A stretch of 33,505 bases of DNA from JBFFXF01 sp041569895 (GTDB taxonomy: Bacteria; Planctomycetota; UBA8108; JACQVS01). A program made the translations under genes and the position numbers. Shown in pieces: positions 8,861 to 16,168 of this stretch. The notes under the pieces are model-generated. The model had not been told where the DNA came from, searched no databases, and was given only the letters and a program-made list of their open reading frames with translations. The stretch covers positions 1 through 33,505 of the forward strand of contig JBFFXF010000048.1 of the NCBI GenBank assembly GCA_041569895.1, read 5' to 3'. How positions within the stretch are numbered: the first letter of the stretch is position 1; every line of letters begins with the position of its first letter.

Positions 8861-8912
8861 TACCGATACCGACTCCGATGACCGATACCGACTCCGACTC
8901 GACGCGCTGGGT
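8761..8912 (+). repeat. GTACCC/GTTCCC array followed by degenerate CCGATA/CCGACT array
   Basis: Positions 8781-8804 hold GTACCC x3 and GTTCCC, C-rich on the plus strand, so the minus strand is G3N3. Positions 8761-8805 are the reverse complement of 20-64 with two mismatches. From about 8821 to 8908 a second, degenerate hexamer run follows (CCGATACCGAC, CCGATGACCGA). The sulfatase reading frame ends inside this array at 8860. The rest, to 9004, separates two convergent genes; I see no clear intrinsic terminator there. Confidence 0.85.
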
Positions 8913-9004
8913 TTCCTCTGCCGCGGGGGGCGGCGGCGTCGGCGAGTCGAGTGTAACCGACCTGCGTTTTTGCGACTGTCGGGAGATTCTGAGGCGAGGC
9001 GCGG

Positions 9005-9343
9005 TCAGTACGGCAGCTCGCCGAACTTCGACTCGTACTCCTGGATCGGCACCATGACGATCGCGTCCCAGGGGCAGCCGTCGAGGAGCGTGCCGTCGGG
9101 GCCCTTGGTGATGCACTTCTGGCAGCCGATGCAGGTGAAGGGGTTGACCTCGATGACGCCGAAGACCGGCGCGCCCGGATTCTGCACGAGAATCATGCAC
9201 TCCTCGACCGGGCAGTAGGCCTGGCAGACGGGGGCGCCGGCGCAGCCCGTGCAGTTCTCCGTGATGTACGCCAGCATGCGCGGCTTCTTCTTGCGCTTCT
9301 TGGGCTGCGGGGCGCTCTTCTTCTCGGCGGCGGCTTCGGGCAT
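9005..9343 (-). CDS. Dicluster 4Fe-4S ferredoxin-like protein
   Basis: A 112-residue protein with a Lys/Ala-rich N-terminus (PQPKKRKKKPRM) and two iron-sulfur cysteine sets. The first reads CTGCAGAPVCQAYCPVEEC and the second CIGCQKC then, after 12 residues, CPW. Both spacings depart from the classical CxxCxxCxxxCP: set one has five residues before the third Cys, and set two has a 12-residue loop before CP. The likely role is cytoplasmic low-potential electron transfer; the partner is unknown. It lies downstream of def and ribF on the same strand, 106 bases after ribF stops, and probably has its own promoter (9434-9462). Strong ribosome-binding site not evident. Confidence 0.88.
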   Translation of the reverse strand: MPEAAAEKKSAPQPKKRKKKPRMLAYITENCTGCAGAPVCQAYCPVEECMILVQNPGAPVFGVIEVNPFTCIGCQKCITKGPDGTLLDGCPWDAIVMVPIQEYESKFGELPY

Positions 9344-9351
9344 GGCTCTCG

Positions 9352-9403
9352 CGGTGTCTCCAGACGGTGTCTCCAGACGGTGTCTCCAGACCGTGTCTCC
9401 AGG
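9352..9403. repeat. Four tandem copies of a 13-bp unit
   Basis: CGGTGTCTCCAGA is repeated exactly three times (9352, 9365, 9378), followed by a variant CCGTGTCTCCAGG (9391-9403). The array lies in the presumed 5' untranslated region of the ferredoxin gene, 8 bases before its start codon on the minus strand. Its 13-bp period differs from the 6-bp arrays elsewhere in the window. Confidence 0.9.
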
Positions 9404-9433
9404 GGTGATTTTTCCCCGGAAAACAGCTGCGGA

Positions 9434-9462
9434 AGTATACCAGACGACGCTACCGGAACCAA
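9434..9462 (-). promoter_or_regulatory. Candidate sigma-70-type promoter for the ferredoxin gene
   Basis: On the minus strand TTGGTT (9462-9457) and TATACT (9439-9434) are separated by 17 bases, and the -10 is preceded by TGG, giving an extended -10 (TGGTATACT). It overlaps the end of ribF. The 11-mer TATACTTCCGC also occurs upstream of the MCP gene at about 14474. This is a pattern match only. Confidence 0.45.
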
Positions 9463-10462
9463 GCCCGCGCAGCCGCCTCGTCGCGGCGGATCTGCGCCGC
9501 CAGTTCCTTCGCCCCGGCGAACTTGCGCTCGCCGCGGTGGCGCGCCAGCAGACGGACCTCGAGGGTCACGCCGTAGAGATCACCGTCGAAATCGAGCACG
9601 TGCGCTTCGATGCGGTCGAGCGCCGGATCGAAGCGCTGGATGCTCCGCGGATCCGTGGCCTCGCCGGTGAACGTGGGGCGCCGGCCGATGTTGACGAGCG
9701 CCGGGGCGTCCCGCAGAGACGGGGGGTCTCCGGGCGCCGCGACCGCGCCCTCCGCGCCGGGGGGCACGACCGCATCGACGCGCGCGAAGTAGACGCCTCC
9801 CGGTGCCACCGCCTCGGCGTCGATGCGCAGGTTCGCGGTGGGGAAGCCGATCTGCCGGCCGCGGTGGTCGCATGGACGACCTCGCCGAGGACCGCGTAGG
9901 GCCGCCCGGTGAGCGCCTCGACGCGCTCGAGGTCGCCGCGCGTCACGGCGAGGCGCACCAGCGTGCTCGAGATGCGCTCGCCATCGAGGAAGAACGCCTC
10001 CGACTGCCGCACCTCGACGCCGGTGCTCGAGGACCGCTCCGCGAGGTACTCGTACGTGCCGAGCCGACGGTGGCCGACGGTGCTGTCGAAGCCGAGGAGC
10101 AGCCGGCGGGAGTGCAGGGCCCGCACGATGACGCGCTCGACGAACTCCTCGGGCGACCACTGCGACGTGGTCTCGTCGAAGGGCAGCACGAGCGCCGCCG
10201 CGACGCCGGAGCGCTCGAGGAGCAGCAGGCGGTGGTCGAGCGAGAGCACCACGGGTGGCGCGCTGCCGCGGACGACGAGCTGCGGGTGGGTATCGAAGGT
10301 CAGCACCACCGGCGCGCCGTCGACGTCCGACGCCCACTCAAGGAGGTCATCGAGCAGGAGCTGGTGGCCGCGATGGAGGCCGTCGAAGAAACCGACGGAG
10401 ACCACGGGTCGGTCGCCGGCGGGGTTCGATTCGGCCTCGGAGAGCGATCGGTAGACCCGCAT
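9450..10462 (-). CDS. ribF: Bifunctional riboflavin kinase / FAD synthetase, frameshifted
   Basis: RibF phosphorylates riboflavin to FMN and adenylates FMN to FAD. The N-terminal nucleotidyltransferase domain is intact (VSVGFFDGLHRGHQLLLDD, with the FDGxHxGH ATP site). The frame then breaks: GEVVHA continues into nonsense, while the next frame resumes with DHRGRQIGFPTANL and runs through the flavokinase domain (LVNIGRRPTFTG, DFDGDLYG) to the stop at 9450. One missing C on the plus strand near 9870-9871 (GTCGCATGG where GTCGCCATGG is expected) explains it. Because RibF is normally essential, a sequencing or assembly error is at least as likely as a true mutation. It starts 6 bases after def ends, which suggests co-transcription. 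Confidence 0.88.
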
Positions 10463-10468
10463 CGACGC

Positions 10469-10990
10469 TCACCGCCTCGGAGTCGTCGGGCGCTCCTGCT
10501 CCTTCGCGAGCTTCTTCAGCTTGCTGCGGATGAGCAGCTTCTCCGTGGCGCCGAGCCGCTGGATGAAGAGGATGCCGTCGAGGTGATCGAGCTCATGCTG
10601 GACGGCGCGCGCGTGCAGGTCCTCGACGTCCTGCTCGAAGACCTCGCCGTCGAGCCCCTGCGCGGTGACGTGGACGCGCTGGCTGCGCGCGACCTTGCCG
10701 CGGATGTCCGGGATCGAGAGGCATCCCTCCTCCTCGACCGTCTCGCCCTCGGCGCCGGTAATGCGCGGATTGATGTAGACGAGCTCCTCCCCCTCGCCCG
10801 GCTCCGCCGCGAGGTTGACCACGAAGAGCCGCACGCTCCAGCCGACCTGGGGCGCCGCGAGGCCGATGCCGCCCTCCTCGTACATGACCCGGAACATCTC
10901 CTCGACCCGCTCGCGCACGCGCGCGTCGATCCGCTTGAGCGGGGCGGCGCGCCGGAGGAGGATCGGATCGGGATAGATGCGGAGCTTCAT
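10469..10990 (-). CDS. def: Peptide deformylase
   Basis: A 173-residue enzyme that removes the N-formyl group from new proteins using a bound metal. All three family motifs are visible: GIGLAAPQVG (41-50), EEGCLSIP with metal ligand C90, and QHELDHLDG with ligands H132 and H136 and catalytic E133. I chose ATG 10990 (MKLRIYPDP), the usual start for the family, over an in-frame GTG nine codons upstream. The gene is divergent from a formyltransferase gene, echoing the common def-fmt association, and is followed at 6 bases by ribF. Confidence 0.95.
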   Translation of the reverse strand: MKLRIYPDPILLRRAAPLKRIDARVRERVEEMFRVMYEEGGIGLAAPQVGWSVRLFVVNLAAEPGEGEELVYINPRITGAEGETVEEEGCLSIPDIRGKVARSQRVHVTAQGLDGEVFEQDVEDLHARAVQHELDHLDGILFIQRLGATEKLLIRSKLKKLAKEQERPTTPRR

Positions 10991-11004
10991 GGTGCTGTCT
11001 CGCG

Positions 11005-11036
11005 GCTCGGGTTCCACCCGAGCGCTTCACATGATA
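11005..11036 (-). promoter_or_regulatory. Hairpin and candidate -10 upstream of def
   Basis: Positions 11005-11023 form a perfect 8-bp inverted repeat with a 3-base loop (GCTCGGGT-TCC-ACCCGAGC). Just upstream on the minus strand is TATCAT (11036-11031), a good -10 match, though no convincing -35 is seen. If that promoter is used, the hairpin would sit at the very 5' end of the def message, about 14 bases before the start codon; it could instead be an operator. Confidence 0.4.
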
Positions 11037-11105
11037 CACGGATCGATGCTACCTTGAAGCCGAAATGATCGCGAACCACGGCGTATCCGGGGCGGGAAGG
11101 ACCGC

Positions 11106-12014
11106 GTGAGGGCGGCGCTCTTCGGCGATTCCTGGCTCGGTGCGGGCGCGCTGACGCGGCTGCGGGCGCGTGGCGTCGACGTCGTCGCGGTCTTCTCGCA
11201 CGCGCCTGCGGGCCAGCCCAGCGGCTTTGCCGCGCTCGCGATCGACGCGGCGTCGCTCGGGCTTGCGGTCGTCGAGCTGCCCGCGCACCGCCGTGTCGAC
11301 TGCGCGGCCGGCCTCGGCAGACTCGGAGCCGACGTGCTCATCTCGGCGGGGTTCCGCGCGCCGCTCTCGGGCGCCACGCTCGCGGTGCCCCGCCTCGGGG
11401 CGTTCAACCTGCATCCGTCGCTGCTGCCGAGGTACCGGGGGCGCTCGCCGGTCAACTGGGCGGTGCTCTCGGGCGAGCGCGAGACCGGTCTGACGCTGCA
11501 CCACATGGTCGAGGAGGTCGACGCGGGCGACATCGTGTCGCAGCGGCGCGCGCCGATCGGGCCGGACGACACCGCGCTCGAGGTCATCCGGCGCCTCGAG
11601 TCGCGCATCCCGGAGCTTCTCGACGAGACGCTGCCGCTGATCGCGTCGGGTCGGGCGCCGCGGCGCCCGCAGGACTCGCGGCAGGCATCGGTCTTCGGGG
11701 GGCGCACGGCGGAGGACGGCCGCATCGACTGGCGCTGGCCCGCCCGTCGAGTGCACGATCTCGTGCGCGCCATCACGCGCCCGTTCCCGGGCGCGTTCGC
11801 CGTCCGCGACGGCAAGAGGGTCTTCCTGTGGCGGACGGCGTGCCGCGAGGACGTGTCGGCGCCGCCGGCGACCGGCGTCCCGCTGGCCGGTGGGCGCTTC
11901 GCCATCGCCTGCGGCCGTGGCGCTGTCGAGGTGCTGCGATGGAGCGTCGAGGGCGGCCCCGAGCGGGACGGCGGGGAGCTCGCCGCGGCGTGGGGCCCGG
12001 GGCCGTCGATTTGA
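11106..12014 (+). CDS. Formyltransferase family protein (Fmt/ArnA-N type)
   Basis: A 302-residue protein that probably transfers a formyl group from 10-formyl-tetrahydrofolate. It starts at GTG 11106 behind GGAAGG at 11095-11100. The catalytic triad is present: N101 and H103 (FNLHPSLLPRYRG) and D139 (VDAGDIV). A C-terminal Fmt-C-like domain follows (about 195-290, FGGRTAEDGRIDW...VRAITRPFPGAF). Proximity to def suggests initiator methionyl-tRNA formylation (fmt). However, the stretch SPVNWAVLSGERETGLTLHHM and the FGGRTAEDGRIDW block resemble the ArnA N-terminal formyltransferase more than classical Fmt (which has APIQR and ETGVTIMQM). I therefore leave the substrate open: tRNA or an amino-sugar nucleotide. 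Confidence 0.85.
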   Translation: MRAALFGDSWLGAGALTRLRARGVDVVAVFSHAPAGQPSGFAALAIDAASLGLAVVELPAHRRVDCAAGLGRLGADVLISAGFRAPLSGATLAVPRLGAFNLHPSLLPRYRGRSPVNWAVLSGERETGLTLHHMVEEVDAGDIVSQRRAPIGPDDTALEVIRRLESRIPELLDETLPLIASGRAPRRPQDSRQASVFGGRTAEDGRIDWRWPARRVHDLVRAITRPFPGAFAVRDGKRVFLWRTACREDVSAPPATGVPLAGGRFAIACGRGAVEVLRWSVEGGPERDGGELAAAWGPGPSI

Positions 12015-12015
12015 C

Positions 12016-12044
12016 TTGAAAACGCCGCTCCATCGCCTTAGAAA
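12016..12044 (+). promoter_or_regulatory. Candidate promoter for the ctaB operon
   Basis: TTGAAA (12016-12021) and TAGAAA (12039-12044) are 17 bases apart, ending 26 bases before the ctaB start codon. The -35 begins just after the stop codon of the preceding gene. Pattern match only. Confidence 0.35.
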
Positions 12045-12070
12045 CCGTAGGTTCGCGGAATGACCCCCTG

Positions 12071-13006
12071 ATGAACGCCACCGACCTGGCAGCCGAGCGC
12101 GAGATCGCCGAGCCCCGACGGGAGCTTCCCGCGGGGGCGACGGGGCGAGTCCAGGCTCTGCTCTCGAGCGGCGCCGAGCTGCTCAAGCTGCGTGTCACGC
12201 TCCTCGTCCTCCTGGTCACCGCGGTGGGGTACTTTCTCGGCGCCACCACCGGGGCGTCGCCGTCCGTGCTCGTCTTCTGCCTCGTGGGCACGGCGCTGCT
12301 CGCGGGCGGGGCGAGCGCGCTGAACCAGGTGTTCGAGCGGCGCCTCGACGCGGTGATGGCGCGCACGGAGCGACGCCCGATCCCCTCGGGTCGTGTCCGG
12401 CCCGGAGCGGCAGCCGCGATCGGCTCGCTGCTCGGGCTCGCGGGGACCGTCGTCCTCGCCCTGACGTGCGGCGCGCTGACCGCCGTCATCGGCGTCGTCA
12501 CCTTCTTCTCCTACGTCTTCGTCTACACGCCGATGAAGCGCCGCACGCCGTTCTCGGTCTTCCTCGGCGCGGTTCCGGGGGCGTTGCCGCCCATGATCGG
12601 CTGGGCGGCGGCCGGTGGATCCCTGACGACGGACGCATGGATCGTCTTCGCGATCCTCTTCGTCTGGCAGATTCCGCACTTCGCGGCGATCGACTGGCTC
12701 CATCGCGACGACTACCTCGCGGCGGGGTTCCGGACGCTCGCCGCGAGCGACGAGGACGGCTCCGTCACCGCGCGCCAGATCGTCTGGAGCATCATCCTCC
12801 TGGCCTTCGTCAGCGTGCTGCCGTCACTCTCCGGGCTGTCGGGCTCGATCTACCTCCTGGGCGCGCTCGCGCTCGGGGTGGCGTTCCTCGCCTGCGGCCT
12901 CATCCACGCCAGGTCGAGGACGAAGGCGAGCGCGCGCGTCGTGCTCCATGCGTCGCTCGTCTACCTCCCCGTGCTCTTCCTTCTGATAATCGGCGACAAG
13001 ACGTGA
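12071..13006 (+). CDS. ctaB: Protoheme IX farnesyltransferase (heme O synthase)
   Basis: A 311-residue UbiA-family membrane enzyme that adds farnesyl diphosphate to heme B to make heme O, the precursor of heme A of terminal oxidases. The first prenyl-diphosphate motif NQVFERRLDAVMARTERRP is at 85-103 (N85, D93, R98, R102), and the second conserved loop reads YTPMKRRTPFSVFLGAVPGALPP. About eight to nine hydrophobic segments are visible. Its stop overlaps the next gene's GTG start (GTGA at 13003-13006), showing tight coupling with the Sco gene. Confidence 0.95.
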   Translation: MNATDLAAEREIAEPRRELPAGATGRVQALLSSGAELLKLRVTLLVLLVTAVGYFLGATTGASPSVLVFCLVGTALLAGGASALNQVFERRLDAVMARTERRPIPSGRVRPGAAAAIGSLLGLAGTVVLALTCGALTAVIGVVTFFSYVFVYTPMKRRTPFSVFLGAVPGALPPMIGWAAAGGSLTTDAWIVFAILFVWQIPHFAAIDWLHRDDYLAAGFRTLAASDEDGSVTARQIVWSIILLAFVSVLPSLSGLSGSIYLLGALALGVAFLACGLIHARSRTKASARVVLHASLVYLPVLFLLIIGDKT

Positions 13007-13662
13007 GCGAGGTCAGGGCCGATCCGAGATTCGCGACCTTGCTTCGGGTCGGTTTCTTCGCGTTCCTGGGCTTCCTGATCGTCACCGGAGTGACGCTTCC
13101 GGCGCTGCACCACTGGATGACGCGGGAGGCTCCACATCCGCTCGAGCGGCTCGTCAGGGTGCCGGAGTTCACGCTCACCGAGCGCAGCGGGCAGCCGATC
13201 TCCCGCGACGACCTGCTCGGCCGCGTGTGGATCGCCGACTTCATGTTCACGCGCTGCGCCAACGTCTGCATCACGATGTCGAAGCAGCTCGGGAGGATCC
13301 AGCGGACCATCGAGCGGTTCGCGCCCTCCGAGCAGCAGCGCCTCCGGCTGGTCTCGTTCACGCTCGATCCCGAGTGGGACACGCCCGAACGGCTGACCGA
13401 CTACGCGCAGGCCTACGGCGCGAGCCCGGATATCTGGTACTTCGTCACCGGCGATCGCGAGCGCATCATGGCGCTGATGGAGGGCGGCTTCCTGCTGCCC
13501 GGCGCGACCAGCGAGACGCCGTCGGGGCCGATCATCCACAGCTCGAAGTTCGCGCTGGTCGACGCCGAGGGCTGGGTGCGCGGCTTCTACGAGGGCATCG
13601 ATCGCGACGCGGTGATGCCGCTCCTCGAGGACGCGCGGCGTCTCCTCAGGGAGCGGCAATAG
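13003..13662 (+). CDS. SCO1/SenC family copper chaperone
   Basis: A 219-residue membrane-anchored thioredoxin-fold protein that delivers copper to, or maintains the thiols of, the CuA site of cytochrome oxidase. One transmembrane helix (about 13-33) is followed by the periplasmic domain. Copper ligands are C85 and C89 (FTRCANVC) and H179 (IIHSSKFALVD). The GTG start overlaps the ctaB stop codon, so translation is probably coupled. It lies between ctaB and a DUF420 gene, a cytochrome oxidase assembly cluster; the oxidase subunit I gene itself is about 19 kb away. Confidence 0.95.
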   Translation: MSEVRADPRFATLLRVGFFAFLGFLIVTGVTLPALHHWMTREAPHPLERLVRVPEFTLTERSGQPISRDDLLGRVWIADFMFTRCANVCITMSKQLGRIQRTIERFAPSEQQRLRLVSFTLDPEWDTPERLTDYAQAYGASPDIWYFVTGDRERIMALMEGGFLLPGATSETPSGPIIHSSKFALVDAEGWVRGFYEGIDRDAVMPLLEDARRLLRERQ

Positions 13663-13685
13663 CGACGAAGGGACCGCAGCGCGCG

Positions 13686-14117
13686 ATGGACGAGTTCGTC
13701 AGCGCCCTCCCGCACGTCAACGCGACGTGCAACGCGCTCAGCGCGGTGGCGCTCTGCGCCGGCTTCATCGCCATCAAGCGCAAGCGCATCGACTTCCACC
13801 GACGCGCGATGCTGACGGCGTTCACGTTCTCGGCTGTCTTCCTGGTGTTCTATCTGACGCGGCAGGCGCTCTCCGGCCACACCGAGTTCATCGGACCCCC
13901 GGCGGTGCGCACGGTCTACCTGATAATCCTGATCTCGCACATGATCCTCGCGGTGCCGGTGGTGCCGCTCTCGATCACGCTGATCGTTCTCGGACTGCGC
14001 GGCCGCATCGAGCGCCACCGCCGACTGGCGCGCTGGACGTTCCCGATATGGCTCTACGTCTCGGTCACGGGCGTCATCGTCTACGTGCTGCTCTACCGCC
14101 TCTACCCGCCGGCGTAG
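13686..14117 (+). CDS. DUF420 / CtaM-like membrane protein
   Basis: A 143-residue protein with four predicted transmembrane helices. It carries the DUF420 pattern: an N-terminal NATCNALSAVALCAGFIAIKRKRIDFHRRAML and a helix FSAVFLVFYLTRQ. DUF420 proteins such as CtaM in Firmicutes are needed for heme-copper oxidase activity; the exact reaction is unknown. It follows the Sco gene by 23 bases and is the last gene of the operon, ending just before a C-rich hexamer array. Confidence 0.9.
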   Translation: MDEFVSALPHVNATCNALSAVALCAGFIAIKRKRIDFHRRAMLTAFTFSAVFLVFYLTRQALSGHTEFIGPPAVRTVYLIILISHMILAVPVVPLSITLIVLGLRGRIERHRRLARWTFPIWLYVSVTGVIVYVLLYRLYPPA

Positions 14118-14129
14118 CCCCCCTTTTTC

Positions 14130-14161
14130 GTTCCCGTCCCCGTTCCCGTGCCCGTTCCCGA
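14130..14161 (+). repeat. GTTCCC/GTCCCC/GTGCCC hexamer array
   Basis: About five hexamers (GTTCCC, GTCCCC, GTTCCC, GTGCCC, GTTCCC) begin 12 bases after the DUF420 stop codon, preceded by CCCCCCTTTTT. The complementary strand has the G3N3 quadruplex pattern. It opens a gene-free stretch (14118-14592) that also contains an inverted-arm element and a second, G-rich array. Confidence 0.85.
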
Positions 14162-14170
14162 ACGACGTTC

Positions 14171-14400
14171 GCAGGTCTGCTGTCAGACGATTCATAAGGA
14201 AGGCAGGAAACGGAGGAAGGCAGGAAACGGAAGAATACTGATTGGCTCTGTGTTTCAAATCGCGACCAGCTCTCGCTCCGCGACGGCGTCTTCGAGATCG
14301 TGAACGCTCGCAACGCACGATCAGACTCGTTTCCTGCCTTCCTCTTCTTCCTGCTTTCTTTATGGATCCGTTGTAGAGTCTCGCCGGAGGAGTCGAGCAG
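14171..14400 (+). repeat. Inverted-arm intergenic element, copy 2
   Basis: The left arm (14190-14231) has two units of AGGAAGGCAGGAAACGG. The right arm (14328-14368) is the near reverse complement (TTTCCTGCCTTCCTC, TTCCTGCTTTC) ending TTTATGGATCCG. About 95 bases lie between. Upstream, CTGTCAGACGATTCATAAGG matches the outer flank of copy 3 at about 18222-18241 (inverted). Downstream, GAGTCTCGCCGGAGGAGT matches the flank of copy 4 at about 29356 (GAGTCTCGCGGGCGGAGT). This shows the repeat extends beyond the arms. Confidence 0.75.
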
Positions 14401-14413
14401 CTTTTCTCGGAAC

Positions 14414-14449
14414 GGGACCGGGTCCGGGACCGGGTCCGGGACCGGGAAC
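14414..14449 (+). repeat. GGGACC/GGGTCC hexamer array (G-rich on plus strand)
   Basis: Six hexamers alternate GGGACC and GGGTCC, ending GGGAAC. This fits the G-quadruplex consensus on the plus strand. Because GGACC pairs with GGTCC it could alternatively fold as short hairpins. It lies about 145 bases upstream of the MCP gene start. Confidence 0.85.
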
Positions 14450-14471
14450 GATAGCCACTATGGCGAAACGT

Positions 14472-14479
14472 TGTATACT
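14472..14479 (+). promoter_or_regulatory. Candidate extended -10 upstream of the MCP operon
   Basis: TGTATACT (-10 TATACT at 14474-14479 with adjacent TG) lies 113 bases before the start codon, with no good -35. The 11-mer TATACTTCCGC is shared with the candidate promoter upstream of the ferredoxin gene. Weak evidence. Confidence 0.3.
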
Positions 14480-14592
14480 TCCGCGGAAGGGGTACGTCCT
14501 GCGTCGGGGTTTCATCCTCTTCCATCTCGCTTCTGACCCGGGTCGTGGGTATCCCGGGTGACCAGGCTGATCGCAGGAGCGCGACCCGGGGG

Positions 14593-15804
14593 ATGAGCCC
14601 GGCTTCACGTGACACACGATTCTTCGCCTCGCTCGGGGCGTGGGCGCGGTTCGCACGCCGCTTCCGTCTCCCGTTCGCCGCCACCGTTGCGTCCCTTTTC
14701 GGCCTGTCGTTCCTCCAGGAATCGCTCTGGGGACACGCCGCCGTGCTCGTGGCGGTGCTCCCCTGGGCGCTCGTCGCGGCGGGCGGCGGGAGCGCGACGG
14801 CGGGGCGGTGGAATCGCCTCTCATCGGCCGGACGGGGGGCCGACGTCGGCAGGCTGATCCGAACGATCGACGAGGAGGTCGAGCGCATCGGCAAGGACCT
14901 CGAGGGGCTGAAGGCGATGCTCGCCGACGCCACCGAGAAGCTGAGCGGCAGCTTCAAGGGCCTGAGCGATGACGCGGAGGGACAGGAGCGCATCGTGCGC
15001 ATGCTGGTGCGGAGCCTCGACGAGGGAGTGGCGAAGTGGGACGGCGGCGACGAGAACCACAGCTCCGCGGTAACTCTCGGCACGTCGGGGATCGGCGCCT
15101 TCGCGCGGGAGACGACGAGCGTCCTCCAGTATCTCGTCAACATCCTGGCGGACATCAACAAGGAGAGCGTCCGCACGGTCTACAAGATCGACGACATGAT
15201 CGGCGAGATGAGCACCATCTTCTCACTGCTCGACCATATCAAGACCATCGCGAAGCAGACCAACCTCCTGGCGCTCAACGCCACCATCGAGGCGGCCCGC
15301 GCCGGAGAGGCCGGCCGCGGCTTCGCGGTCGTCGCCGACGAGGTCCGCAAGCTGTCGCAGGACTCCGACAAGCTCAACCACGAGATCTTCACGCAGGTGA
15401 AGAAGGCGCAGACGGTCGTCGGCGAGACCAGGAAGGCCGTCGGCAGCATGGCGGCGAAGGACATGAACGCGATCGTCGAGGCGAAGTCGCGCGTCGACAG
15501 CATGCTCGAGGGGCTCGACAGCCTCGACCGCGAGCTCTCGGAGAGCCTCGGAGATGTCTCGCGGCTGTCACAGCAGATCCACGAGAACCTCGCGGCGGCG
15601 GTCCACGCGTTGCAGTTCGAGAACAGGGCGCGGGGCCTGCTCGACAGCGTCGGCAAGAGAATCCAGAAGGTCGAGAGCGTGCTCGAGGGCGTCGGCGAGG
15701 CGCTCCGTGACGGCGCGGTGCACCGCATCGGGGCGATCATAGACCGTCACGAGCTCAGCGGCGACGAGGAATCGGAACGGAGTCTTTCCAGGCAGGCGGG
15801 TTGA
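14593..15804 (+). CDS. Methyl-accepting chemotaxis-type signalling protein without HAMP or sensor domain
   Basis: About 403 residues from ATG 14593; an in-frame GTG at 14545 is an alternative. The N-terminus has two hydrophobic segments (about 25-65, FAATVASLFGLSFLQ and AAVLVAVLPWALVAAGGG), with only a short loop between them and no HAMP. The C-terminal coiled-coil MA domain contains the conserved hairpin tip (IAKQTNLLALNATIEAARAG...FAVVADEVRKLS, about 222-256), where CheA and CheW normally dock. No cheA or cheW is in the window. The next genes encode a STAS protein and a PP2C phosphatase response regulator, so it may feed a partner-switching pathway rather than flagellar motility. Confidence 0.88.
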   Translation: MSPASRDTRFFASLGAWARFARRFRLPFAATVASLFGLSFLQESLWGHAAVLVAVLPWALVAAGGGSATAGRWNRLSSAGRGADVGRLIRTIDEEVERIGKDLEGLKAMLADATEKLSGSFKGLSDDAEGQERIVRMLVRSLDEGVAKWDGGDENHSSAVTLGTSGIGAFARETTSVLQYLVNILADINKESVRTVYKIDDMIGEMSTIFSLLDHIKTIAKQTNLLALNATIEAARAGEAGRGFAVVADEVRKLSQDSDKLNHEIFTQVKKAQTVVGETRKAVGSMAAKDMNAIVEAKSRVDSMLEGLDSLDRELSESLGDVSRLSQQIHENLAAAVHALQFENRARGLLDSVGKRIQKVESVLEGVGEALRDGAVHRIGAIIDRHELSGDEESERSLSRQAG

Positions 15805-15839
15805 CCGCAGGGGTCGCCCGGCGGAAGCGGAGACAGGAG

Positions 15840-16145
15840 ATGTCGATTTCCACAAAACTGTCGGCGGACCAGAACACCGTCACCATCGCCATCGACGGCA
15901 AGTTCGATTTCAACGTTCACAAGGACTTCCGGCGGGCGTACCAGCAGGTCGACGGCGACGACGCGCGGTACGTCATCGATATGTCGAGGGTGACGTACAT
16001 GGACAGCTCGGCGCTCGGCATGCTGCTGATCCTTCGGGAGAAGGCCGGCGGCGACGACGGCGAGGTCACCATCCAGAACTGCAATGAGGAGATCACTCGC
16101 ATTCTGACGGTCTCGAACTTTCACAAGCTGTTCAAGATCGTCTGA
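15840..16145 (+). CDS. STAS-domain anti-anti-sigma factor-like protein
   Basis: A 101-residue single STAS domain of the SpoIIAA/RsbV class. The phosphorylatable serine lies in MDSSALG (S57, with S56 beside it). I chose ATG 15840 because GGAG at 15829-15832 precedes it by 7 bases; an in-frame start at 15801 would add 13 basic residues absent from the family. Such proteins are switched by Ser phosphorylation (HATPase kinase) and dephosphorylation (PP2C). Both activities are encoded in the gene 23 bases downstream. Confidence 0.92.
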   Translation: MSISTKLSADQNTVTIAIDGKFDFNVHKDFRRAYQQVDGDDARYVIDMSRVTYMDSSALGMLLILREKAGGDDGEVTIQNCNEEITRILTVSNFHKLFKIV

Positions 16146-16168
16146 CGTCGAGTGCATCGTGCGCCGAG

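Noticed and set aside
9405..9425. GGGGTGATTTTTCCCC palindrome after ribF as an intrinsic terminator
   Set aside because: The stem is only four G-C pairs and no T-run follows on the ribF strand.
9450..10462. ribF as two separate intact genes (split FMN adenylyltransferase and flavokinase)
   Set aside because: The second half has no start codon at the junction, and a single added C restores one continuous RibF.
14537..14592. GC-rich folded stretch before the MCP gene as a tRNA
   Set aside because: CCCGGGT repeats give stems, but no acceptor, T-arm or anticodon pattern can be built.
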